This document shows positions 1-5,755 of a stretch of DNA of 7,046 nucleotides, piece after piece (positions within the stretch are counted from its first letter, which is position 1; the number at the start of each line of letters is the position of its first letter). The position numbers were made by a program, and so were the translations under genes. The stretch comes from Planctomycetota bacterium (lineage in GTDB: Bacteria > Planctomycetota > B129-G9): assembly GCA_030622295.1 (NCBI GenBank), contig JAUXGI010000053.1:1-7046 (forward strand). The letters are read 5' to 3'. The notes under the pieces were generated by a model. It ran no database searches, was not told the DNA's origin, and worked only from the letters and a program-made list of their open reading frames with translations.

Positions 1-726
1 AACTGCAACCTGCGAAAATGCCGGAAGCAGGGCATTGCGCAACGGTATAATCCAGCGTTGCCTTGCGGGACCCGCCTCCTTGCGCCGTGACCATAACACG
101 ACCGTGACTGTACATGCGAACAAAATCCACACGATATTGGTTATGTGTATCAGGGTGGCGCCCGCTGCCGCTATCCCGGCCAAAATCAGCCACATTACGG
201 ATAAGCGTCGAGCCGCCTTCAGCAGGAGCCACAGCGAAAGCATCAGCAATCCCATCGCCATCGCATAAGTTTCCACGTCCGTGGACTCATACCAGTACCC
301 GAAAGACGTTGCCAGAAGAGCCGTCAGAAAAACCTGCACTCTTCGCGAGGGAAACAGCAACGTCGTTGCAAGATAAAAAAAGAATACGCCTGCGGCCCCT
401 CCTGCCGCGCTCAAGACCTGCATCGGCAAGACGGGATTGCCCTGATATCCCAGAGAGTGCCACAGATGCCAGAATCCCTTGCTCAACGGTCCTGACAGGA
501 GATGCCCCGGCGCAAAAAGGTAATTCAGGGAATAACAATTAACCGCTTTCGCCTGATGTAACCCATCCGGGTTGACCACCCGCGCAAGCAGAGACATGTA
601 CATAATAAACGAAGCAACCAGGATGAGTAATCCGGTTGCAGCCGTGGCAGGAAATCTGGCATTTCCCCCTTTTTCGGTTATTTGCATATCCTCATCTGCA
701 ATATTGAACACGCGGCCCAGGAACAT
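1..726 (-). CDS. Polytopic membrane protein, possible GT-C-type glycosyltransferase (3' end cut by window)
   Basis: An open frame of 242 codons runs leftward off the window with no stop; an in-frame TGA at 762-760 limits it upstream. The product is strongly hydrophobic. Likely membrane segments lie at about residues 28-50, 104-125, 130-146, 153-170, 177-196 and 196-212, joined by short basic loops. After the first segment a longer loop (about 51-103) carries NYLFAPGHLLSGPL, and a later stretch reads YWYESTDVETY. An aromatic region followed by an acidic E/D-x-E-x-Y motif between membrane helices recalls GT39/DUF2723-like sugar transferases of the GT-C fold, but this is resemblance only. The start is uncertain: ATG at 726 has no clear ribosome site; ATG at 687 has GAGG only two bases upstream. 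It follows the 422-residue gene on the same strand, but a 238-bp repeat-rich gap makes cotranscription doubtful. The open frame is seen directly; the transferase function is inference. Confidence 0.75.
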   Translation of the reverse strand, partial: MFLGRVFNIADEDMQITEKGGNARFPATAATGLLILVASFIMYMSLLARVVNPDGLHQAKAVNCYSLNYLFAPGHLLSGPLSKGFWHLWHSLGYQGNPVLPMQVLSAAGGAAGVFFFYLATTLLFPSRRVQVFLTALLATSFGYWYESTDVETYAMAMGLLMLSLWLLLKAARRLSVMWLILAGIAAAGATLIHITNIVWILFACTVTVVLWSRRKEAGPARQRWIIPLRNALLPAFSQVAV

Positions 727-751
727 ACACAGACAAAGAGTGTCGCCGCCG

Positions 752-866
752 CGAGGGGGTCAGACGTTTATCCTGGAAGGATTGAGGAGCGAGGCTCGGG
801 GAGTCAGACCCTTCCCGCCCCGATCCGCCTGAGGCGGACGGGGCTCCTCAGCGTCTGACCCCCTCG
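752..866. repeat. Long inverted repeat A/A', 15-bp perfect arms
   Basis: The arm at 752-766 (CGAGGGGGTCAGACG) is the exact reverse complement of 852-866. The 85 bases between them hold a second nested pair (783-790 TGAGGAGC with 843-850 GCTCCTCA) and a central hairpin at 818-843. As RNA or single-stranded DNA this could fold into one long branched stem. No T run follows, so it does not look like an intrinsic terminator. A REP/MITE-type element is the likeliest reading. Confidence 0.8.
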
Positions 867-909
867 TCCGTTGCCCGTTGCCGTTTGGTAAATCGGGCGT
901 CTGACTCCC
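799..909. repeat. Second inverted repeat B/B', 11-bp perfect arms, interlocked with A/A'
   Basis: GGGAGTCAGAC at 799-809 is the exact reverse complement of 899-909. Its left arm lies inside the A/A' pair and its right arm outside, giving an interlocked order A-B-A'-B'. All four arms share the core GTCAGAC or its complement, at 759-765, 803-809, 853-859 and 899-905. The left and right arms of both pairs are offset by exactly 100 bp. Confidence 0.75.
818..843. repeat. Central hairpin with TCCGCC-TGA-GGCGGA core
   Basis: TCCGCC (824-829), a TGA loop (830-832) and GGCGGA (833-838) form a perfect 6-bp stem. CCCCG (818-822) and CGGGG (839-843) extend it, with A823 as a single bulge. It sits at the heart of the A/A' inverted repeat, and the symmetry suggests it is the tip of the larger structure. 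Confidence 0.7.
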
Positions 910-964
910 TGAGCGCGAAAGACCACTTTCCGCAACAGGAACAAATTAATTGCTGATATCCATT

Positions 965-2233
965 TTACCTGTGCAAGTTCCGTGCGGCGATTACGCCGAT
1001 GCCCGCCTTCGTCAACGCATCAGCGGTGCGGTTCAGCGCATCGTGCTTGTCCAGGTAGTTCCTTTCCAATGCCTTTGTCCACCCCTTTTGTTCGATTTCT
1101 TCCTTCGTCATGAAGTAATTGAGGATGTCCGACGGGTGCTCGCGCTTGCAGTCGATTTCCGGGTCTGCGCCTTCGTGCTTGGCGGAGATGTTCGGCACCT
1201 TCGCCGCCACTTCCACCAGTTCCGCCCGGCGGTTGTACGGCTGAATGACGATTGACTTGTATGTCTCGACGATGTGATGCTCAAAGCGCACCACCTTCTC
1301 CAGACCCAGCGCCTTCCGTATCTTTGACGCCTTTATGATGGTCTCGTTGTTCACGGAGTTGGAGAGGTTGAGGCCGATGAGCGACGTGGTGCCGTCGTTG
1401 CGCGCGAACATCTTCGCCGCGAGCAGCGTCCACATCGCCGCGTACGGGTTATCGTTGCCCATGTACACGGAAATCTTGAACTCGTTGTCGATGCCCAGCC
1501 TGTGCAGCAGATACGCAGCCATGATGGTGCCGGCGTTGACGTTCAGCACCTGGCGGATGCCGTAGGTGGTGTAATAGTGCAGGTATTCTTCGGCCCACTG
1601 GATTGCGTGCTCGTTGGGCTGGCCGACGCCGCCGAAATATCCCGTAATCGTCTCCGGCCCGCCCAGGTGACAGTTCGAGCCGTCGGTACCCTTGGTGTCC
1701 AGCGTCTCGACGTAGGAGGCGCCGACTATCTGCATCGACGCGGCCACCGCCAGGGTGTCGCCCTTGTCCGCGATCTGCTCCTTCATGTTCCGCACGCGGA
1801 TGAAGCGCCCGGGCATGAGTTCCCTCTTCTTGATGGCCAGCCTGGCCTCGGCTATGAGGTAGGGGAAGAATTGCAGCGCGCTGATTTCCAGCGTCACCGC
1901 GTTCTTCATGTTGAACTTCTTCCTTGCGGCGCCCCTGCCGAGGACCTTCTTGCGATAGTCCTTCACGCTGATGAACGCGCCCATGTCGCGCTGCTCCATC
2001 AGCCACATCACGTCCCTCAGGTAGGGGGACTTCTCCTTCTCCAGCCGCCCTATCAGGTTCTCCAGTTTTCTCGCTTTCGCGGCCTTGCGGTTTATGGCCG
2101 CCGGGCCGCCGTACTTGCGGACCAGTTTCAGGATTTCCTTGACCTGCTCGTTCTTCGGGTCCAGCAGGAAATCGTTGATTTCCTTCAGTCGCTTTGTGGA
2201 TATCTTCAGTTTTTTCCTGAGGTCTTCGCTCAT
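965..2233 (-). CDS. Uncharacterised 422-residue protein encoded next to panB, probable soluble enzyme
   Basis: I do not recognise this family. The frame is complete, with ATG at 2233 and AAGGAAAGG upstream as a ribosome site, and TAA at 967-965. There is no signal peptide or membrane segment, so it is probably cytoplasmic. Residues 1-70 are lysine/arginine-rich and likely helical. The rest looks like an alpha/beta enzyme core with motif-dense stretches: TLDTKGTDGSNCHLGGPE (177-194), GYFGGVGQPNEH (198-209), NVNAGT (231-236), GNDNPYAAMW (259-268), LNLSNSVNNET (288-298), FEHH (317-320), and HEGADPEIDCKREHPSD (353-369). Clusters of His, Asp, Asn, Cys and Gly suggest a metal or cofactor site, but no known signature is seen. 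It starts 48 bp after the panB stop on the same strand, so cotranscription is likely. A link to pantothenate or 2-oxoacid metabolism is inferred from position only. A TIM-barrel fold is one possibility, unproven. Confidence 0.9.
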   Translation of the reverse strand: MSEDLRKKLKISTKRLKEINDFLLDPKNEQVKEILKLVRKYGGPAAINRKAAKARKLENLIGRLEKEKSPYLRDVMWLMEQRDMGAFISVKDYRKKVLGRGAARKKFNMKNAVTLEISALQFFPYLIAEARLAIKKRELMPGRFIRVRNMKEQIADKGDTLAVAASMQIVGASYVETLDTKGTDGSNCHLGGPETITGYFGGVGQPNEHAIQWAEEYLHYYTTYGIRQVLNVNAGTIMAAYLLHRLGIDNEFKISVYMGNDNPYAAMWTLLAAKMFARNDGTTSLIGLNLSNSVNNETIIKASKIRKALGLEKVVRFEHHIVETYKSIVIQPYNRRAELVEVAAKVPNISAKHEGADPEIDCKREHPSDILNYFMTKEEIEQKGWTKALERNYLDKHDALNRTADALTKAGIGVIAARNLHR

Positions 2234-2281
2234 GGCTGCCCTTTCCTTATCAATATCAATACAGGGAATAGAGACGTGTCA

Positions 2282-3142
2282 TTACTTTTTATATTCTTTT
2301 GCTATCTGCAGGAACTTGTCATGCTCGCCCTCGAGCATGTGGTAGCAGTGCTTGTCTTCGGGGAAAGCGCCCGCGCGCACTTCCTCGCAATATGCCGCGA
2401 TGGCGTTGGTGACTACTTCCGCCACGTTGGCGTACTTCTTCACGAACTTCGGCGTGAAGGCCTGGAATTGTCCTATCAGGTCGCTTATGATGAGCAGTTG
2501 CCCGTCGGTATGCATTCCCGCGCCTATGCCATAGACCGGTATTTCCAGCAACCCGGTTATGAACTTGCCGACTTCCGGCGGTACTGCTTCCAGCAGGAGC
2601 ATCTGCGCGCCGGTTTCCTGTATGGCCAGTGCGTCCTCCACCAGCATTTTGGCCGATTCCACGGTCCTGCCCTGCGCCTTGTGTCCGCCCAGTTGGCCGG
2701 AGGACTGCGGCGTCAGTCCGATGTGCCCGCACACCACCATCCCCGCGTCCAGTATCGCGCGCATCATCGGTATTATGCGCCTGCCGCCTTCCAGTTTGAC
2801 CGCATCGACATCCGCCTCCTTCACGAAACGTCCGGCGTTTGCGACTGCTTCCGGCGGGGATATCTGGTAGGACATAAAGGGCATGTCGCCCATCACGAAG
2901 GTATTCGGCGCGGCGCGGCGGACGGCCTCGCTGTGGACGATGCACTGGTCCATCGTCACCGGCGTCGTGCCGGAATAGCCATACACGCACATCCCCAGCG
3001 AGTCGCCGACCAGTATCATGTCCAGCCCCGCGGCCTCGCCGAACTGCGCCGTCGGGTAGTCGTACGATGTCAGCCATGTCACCTTCTCGCCGGCCTTCTT
3101 CATCTTCCGAAAGTCAATGATTGTTTTTTTCTTCTTCGGCAT
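2282..3142 (-). CDS. panB: 3-methyl-2-oxobutanoate hydroxymethyltransferase (ketopantoate hydroxymethyltransferase)
   Basis: PanB transfers a hydroxymethyl group from 5,10-methylene-tetrahydrofolate to 2-oxoisovalerate, giving ketopantoate, the first committed step to pantothenate and CoA. It is cytoplasmic, a TIM barrel that needs a divalent metal. The 286-residue length is close to the usual 260-290. Family hallmarks are clear: VGDSLGM (45-51), TPVTMD (60-65), HSEAVRRAAPN (70-80), DMPFMSY (86-92), VKLEGG (115-120), GHIGLTPQ (139-146), GGHKAQG (152-158), LLLEAVP (182-188) and YGIGAG (204-209). By comparison with the E. coli enzyme, D47, D86 and E118 should bind metal and E185 should be the catalytic acid/base. 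The start ATG at 3142 has an excellent ribosome site (AAGGAGGAG). The N-terminus carries an unusual lysine run (KKKK, 3-6). The 422-residue gene follows after 48 bp. No panC, panD or panE is in the window. Confidence 0.97.
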   Translation of the reverse strand: MPKKKKTIIDFRKMKKAGEKVTWLTSYDYPTAQFGEAAGLDMILVGDSLGMCVYGYSGTTPVTMDQCIVHSEAVRRAAPNTFVMGDMPFMSYQISPPEAVANAGRFVKEADVDAVKLEGGRRIIPMMRAILDAGMVVCGHIGLTPQSSGQLGGHKAQGRTVESAKMLVEDALAIQETGAQMLLLEAVPPEVGKFITGLLEIPVYGIGAGMHTDGQLLIISDLIGQFQAFTPKFVKKYANVAEVVTNAIAAYCEEVRAGAFPEDKHCYHMLEGEHDKFLQIAKEYKK

Positions 3143-3432
3143 AAACTCCTCCTTGCGTATACACGCCCTATCAGAAACACAAAACCAGGTTCAACATGAA
3201 ACCATTTGCGGGCGGATTGTGCAACGGCAATCACCCGACAGTGAGCATGTACGAACCCTGAAAAGTGAGCGACGGGGACTGTCACAATTACGGAACCTCG
3301 CGAGCCGTGCGAGAGAGGTTCGTAGATTGTTGACTGTTCCCTCGCGGAACTTGGAGACGATTTGAAAATCCAGAATTCCCACATGCTCCCCGCCCGGCAG
3401 ACGCACTCCCGCTGGGCCGCAAGGCGCCCCCC
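3143..3432. other. Intergenic region upstream of panB
   Basis: This 290-bp gap lies between the stop of the zinc-ribbon/FxLYD protein and the start of panB, both on the minus strand. I see no believable gene. Short frames cross it on both strands, but none has a supporting ribosome site or recognisable product. It must hold any panB promoter, yet I see no strong -35/-10 pair reading toward panB. A large imperfect palindrome occupies 3271-3345. Confidence 0.55.
3271..3345. repeat. Large imperfect palindrome with GGGGACTGTC core (REP/MITE-like)
   Basis: The left arm at about 3274-3299 (GGGGACTGTCACAATTACGG, then AACCTC) matches the reverse complement of about 3315-3343 with a few mismatches and single-base gaps. 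The shared blocks are GGGA, GTCA, CAAT, TACG and AACCTC. The inner stem GAACCTC (3293-3299) pairs perfectly with GAGGTTC (3315-3321) around a 15-base loop that is itself partly self-complementary. The tail holds a further small hairpin (GTTCC 3336-3340 with GGAAC 3346-3350). There is no T run, so it is not a standard intrinsic terminator. It lies about 130 bp upstream of panB. Confidence 0.65.
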
Positions 3433-4476
3433 TCACCGCATCCCGGCATGACGCAGGTCTTTTATCTCGTGGCGGCATTCACCACTCCACCCGTCGGGTA
3501 TGGAGACGAAAGACTCTTCCACGTCGTATTCCTTTCCCGGCTCAAGTACTTTGTGTTTCCCCGGCAGAAACGTACCCGTCACGCTGACGTTTCTGCTGCC
3601 TATCGTCTCGCCGCGCGCGTCCAGGAACTTGACGTCAATCGACAAATCCGTAATTGTATAGTCGCCGTTGTTCTTGACCTCGAACGAAATCGTGGCGAAG
3701 TCCATCCCTGCGGACAGCCTCCTGACCGTAAGATTCCTGACCTCAACCATCGATTTGTACTCTTCCTTCATTTCCGCCATTTGAACGGCGGTCCTTTCCG
3801 ACCTGTCGGATGTGCCGGTTTCCTGGTAAGCCGCGCCAAAAATTATCAAGACAATTATCAGTATAGCGGCGACGACGGCAAACACGCAGCCTGCACTCGA
3901 AGCCTGCTTCCTTTTCTTTTCGGAAGGCGGCGGATATGGTTCCGTGGAGGGTGTTGTGCCGTAAGGTCGGTGCTGTAATGGCGGCCGTGGTGGCTGCGGA
4001 GGCCGTGGTGGCTGCGGCGACCGGTACGGGGGCGGCGGAGTTTGCCCGGGACCTGCGGCATATGGCTGAGGACCGGAAGGAGGCGGCTTGGGTTGGGCGA
4101 CCTTCTTCTGCGGCTCCGGCGTCACCTGCCCGGTTTCTTCAGGCAGCAACTCAAAGTCTTCCGACGGTGTTTCGGGTTCCCGAAGGCTTTCCGGCGTCAC
4201 GGCGGGCGCTTTCGGGGGGCGAGGCGGTTCGGGCGCTTTGTGCGGCGGCTCCACGCGAGCGGGCCCGCGCTCCGGAGTCCTTGAGACGGAAGGCTTTTCA
4301 GGCGGCCGGGGGTACGACGGCGCCGCAGGCTCAGGCGACGTCTGCCGCTCCGTAATGCTGACCTCGCCGTCGCGTACTTCGACAATCGCTCCGCACCCCG
4401 GGCAGAACTTTGTCATAATCGCCATCTCTATGGCGAACGTTATTTCTTCACCGCACTTGCATTTTACCGTCAACAT
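3433..4476 (-). CDS. Zinc-ribbon, proline-rich, single-TM protein with C-terminal FxLYD-like domain
   Basis: Function is unknown, but the architecture is clear. Residues 1-37 form a small zinc ribbon with C6-x-C8 and C25-x2-C28. Residues 46-186 are a low-complexity linker very rich in proline, with PPRPPQPPRPP repeats and acidic patches. A basic KKRK (187-190) precedes one strong membrane segment (195-217). Residues 218-347 would lie outside the cytoplasm by the positive-inside rule. Within them about 240-340 resemble an FxLYD-type beta-sandwich: VEVRNLTVRR, then ATISFEVKNNGDYTITDLSI and VKFLD. That domain type is common in bacterial surface-anchored proteins of unclear role. ATG at 4476 is preferred over an in-frame ATG at 4512, because GGGAGG lies just upstream of 4476 and the likely -10 box overlaps 4512. 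It is transcribed divergently from the PLP enzyme gene. A cytoplasmic metal ribbon joined to an external domain could sense or scaffold; this is inference. Confidence 0.88.
   Translation of the reverse strand: MLTVKCKCGEEITFAIEMAIMTKFCPGCGAIVEVRDGEVSITERQTSPEPAAPSYPRPPEKPSVSRTPERGPARVEPPHKAPEPPRPPKAPAVTPESLREPETPSEDFELLPEETGQVTPEPQKKVAQPKPPPSGPQPYAAGPGQTPPPPYRSPQPPRPPQPPRPPLQHRPYGTTPSTEPYPPPSEKKRKQASSAGCVFAVVAAILIIVLIIFGAAYQETGTSDRSERTAVQMAEMKEEYKSMVEVRNLTVRRLSAGMDFATISFEVKNNGDYTITDLSIDVKFLDARGETIGSRNVSVTGTFLPGKHKVLEPGKEYDVEESFVSIPDGWSGECRHEIKDLRHAGMR
3983..4018. repeat. 18-bp tandem repeat inside the proline-rich linker
   Basis: Two adjacent 18-bp copies (3983-4000 and 4001-4018) differ only in the last base. 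Read on the minus strand they encode PQPPRP twice, within the proline-rich linker of the zinc-ribbon/FxLYD protein. The unit is a multiple of three, so slippage would change linker length without breaking the frame. Confidence 0.8.
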
Positions 4477-4512
4477 GTCCAGCCTCCCTGTGCGCCGCGA
4501 TTTGAGCAACAC

Positions 4513-4541
4513 AGGATATTCTCATCGACGACGAATGTCAA
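4513..4541 (-). promoter_or_regulatory. Sigma-70-type promoter for the zinc-ribbon/FxLYD gene
   Basis: On the minus strand a perfect TTGACA (4541-4536) is followed after exactly 17 bases by TATCCT (4518-4513), four of six matches to TATAAT. Transcription would start near 4506, leaving a leader of about 30 bases that contains the GGGAGG ribosome site of the ATG at 4476. The consensus is seen directly; its use is inferred. Confidence 0.65.
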
Positions 4542-4580
4542 TAGCCAGCGAAACCAACCGGTCTCTCCTTACCGGGTGCA

Positions 4581-4609
4581 TTGACGGGTCCCGTTCGTTA
4601 TATTAACAT
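4581..4609 (+). promoter_or_regulatory. Probable sigma-70-type promoter for the PLP enzyme gene
   Basis: TTGACG (4581-4586) and TAACAT (4604-4609) are separated by 17 bases, matching five and four of six consensus positions. An AT-rich TTATATTAA stretch overlaps the -10 area. Transcription would start near 4616, and the ribosome site GAGGGG (4639-4644) precedes the ATG at 4651 by six bases. It is back-to-back with the minus-strand promoter at 4513-4541. Confidence 0.5.
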
Positions 4610-4650
4610 ACCGGCCTGCATCCCGAACTCTCTCTGCTGAGGGGCAGGAT

Positions 4651-5649
4651 ATGAGTAATTTCGAATTCCCCGACCGGATTCCTCTGGCGAACCTGCCGAC
4701 GCGCATCGAGAAACTGGAGCGCCTCTCAAGGCATCTGGGCGGCCCGGCGATTTACGTCAAGCGAGACGACCTGACCGGCGTGGCGCTGTCGGGCAACAAG
4801 GTGCGCAAACTGGAATTCGTGCTTCGCGACGCGCTGGACAAGGGAGCGACGACTGTGCTCACCTGCGGGGCCGTGCAGTCGAACCACTGCCGCGCGACCG
4901 CCGTCGCCGCGCGCAGGCTGGGACTCAGGCCGCTCCTACTCCTGCGCGGCTCAAGGCCGGAACGTTACGAGGGAAATGCCTTCATGGACAGGATGCTCGG
5001 CGCCGAAATACGCTGCGTCACGCCCGAAGAATACGAGACCGCCGACGACATCATGGCCCGCATCATCGAGGAACTGAAGGCAAAGGGCGAAGTCGGCTAC
5101 GCCATCCCGGAGGGCGCGTCCAACGCCCTCGGGGCGATGGGCTACGTGAAGGCCGCCGAAGAGATAAGCGCGCAGATGCGCGAGAATCCCGACGAATTCA
5201 ACTTCGACTACATCGTGCACGCCGTCGGCTCAGGCGGGACCAGCGCGGGCCTGATTGCGGGCGGAAAACTGTTCGACCCGGCTCCGCAAATCCTGGGCAT
5301 CAGCGTCGGCAGCGACGCACAGCCCCTTGCGGCCGATATCCGCCGAATCCTTTCCGCGATGAAGGATACGTATGGCGTGCCTTTTGAGTTCACAAGCGAC
5401 GACATCACCATAATAGACGACTACATCGGGCGCGGTTACGGGCTCAACACGCCGGAGGAACTGGAGTTCATCCGCACGGCGGCGCAGATGGAGGGCGTTT
5501 TCCTCGACGGCACATACACCGGCAAGGCGCTCTACGCCCTGGCCGACCAGATAAGAAAAGGAAGATTCGACAGGCGAGACAAGATACTCTTCATACACAC
5601 CGGGGGCATCTTCAGCCTCTTCGCAAAATATGACGACTTCGCCCTCTGA
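4651..5649 (+). CDS. PLP-dependent D-cysteine desulfhydrase / ACC deaminase family enzyme
   Basis: This complete 332-residue frame belongs to the fold-type II PLP enzymes that include D-cysteine desulfhydrase (D-cysteine to pyruvate, H2S and ammonia) and 1-aminocyclopropane-1-carboxylate deaminase. Hallmarks in order are LPTRIEKL (15-22), YVKRDDLTG (35-43), SGNKVRKLEF (47-56) with K50 as the expected PLP lysine, CGAVQSNHCRATA (72-84), the phosphate-binding loop GSGGTSAG (193-200), TYTGKA (288-293), and a C-terminal FIHTGG motif. QSNH rather than QSNQ, the GSGGT loop and the TYTGKA form all favour the D-cysteine desulfhydrase branch over true ACC deaminase, but substrate cannot be settled by eye. 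Length is typical of the family (325-340). ATG at 4651 has GAGGGG six bases upstream. It is probably cytoplasmic. The stop TGA is followed one base later by a strong hairpin, suggesting the gene is a single unit. Likely roles are D-amino acid detoxification or sulfur supply. Confidence 0.92.
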   Translation: MSNFEFPDRIPLANLPTRIEKLERLSRHLGGPAIYVKRDDLTGVALSGNKVRKLEFVLRDALDKGATTVLTCGAVQSNHCRATAVAARRLGLRPLLLLRGSRPERYEGNAFMDRMLGAEIRCVTPEEYETADDIMARIIEELKAKGEVGYAIPEGASNALGAMGYVKAAEEISAQMRENPDEFNFDYIVHAVGSGGTSAGLIAGGKLFDPAPQILGISVGSDAQPLAADIRRILSAMKDTYGVPFEFTSDDITIIDDYIGRGYGLNTPEELEFIRTAAQMEGVFLDGTYTGKALYALADQIRKGRFDRRDKILFIHTGGIFSLFAKYDDFAL

Positions 5650-5650
5650 G

Positions 5651-5695
5651 CAAACTGTTACCCAAAGGGGTCTGACCCCTTTGGGTAACAGTTTG
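5651..5695. repeat. Perfect hairpin, 21-bp arms and 3-base loop, GGGGTCTGACCCC centre
   Basis: The arm at 5651-5671 is the exact reverse complement of 5675-5695, with the loop CTG (5672-5674). The centre GGGGTCTGACCCC (5667-5679) carries the same GTCTGAC/GTCAGAC core as the four arms at 759-905. It begins one base after the stop codon of the PLP enzyme gene and ends 60 bases before the start of the lipoprotein. It could stop or slow transcription or protect the upstream mRNA end, but no T run follows on either strand. A REP-type repeat is the better reading. Confidence 0.85.
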
Positions 5696-5755
5696 AGAGA
5701 GGTGGGTTGAATGAATGGAGTGGGCTTTCGTATGAATGCCGGGAGGTACGACATC

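Larger units (their letters stand above)
727..964. other. Intergenic gap filled with palindromic repeats
   Basis: This 238-bp gap between two minus-strand genes contains no convincing gene. A short plus-strand frame crosses it, but the region is explained by inverted repeats (listed separately) rather than by coding. No classical terminator (GC stem followed by a T run) is obvious just downstream of the stop codon at 965-967 on the minus strand. Confidence 0.6.

Noticed and set aside
287..538. An 83-codon minus-strand frame
   Set aside because: It lies within the membrane protein gene in another frame, and its translation is not membrane-like while the longer frame is.
752..909. CRISPR array
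   Set aside because: The repeats are inverted rather than direct, there are only four short cores, and there are no regular spacers or cas genes.
2319..3077. A 252-codon minus-strand frame inside panB
   Set aside because: It is an alternative frame of panB on the same strand, with a Gly/Arg/Ala/Asp-rich low-information translation.
1502..3199. A 565-codon plus-strand open frame spanning most of panB, the intergenic gap and the 422-residue gene
   Set aside because: It is antisense to PanB, whose motifs are unmistakable, and to a second well-supported gene. Its translation is rich in His, Arg, Leu and Gln with no recognisable domain, as expected for an antisense reading of GC-rich coding DNA.
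3936..4606. Plus-strand frames across the proline-rich region
   Set aside because: They are antisense to the proline-rich linker. Pro codons read backwards give Gly/Arg/Trp-rich open frames by composition alone.
5651..5695. Reading the hairpin as a rho-independent terminator of the PLP enzyme gene
   Set aside because: The stem is very strong, but the bases after it (AGAGAGGTGG) contain no T run, and the reverse orientation has none either. The core is shared with other repeats in the window.
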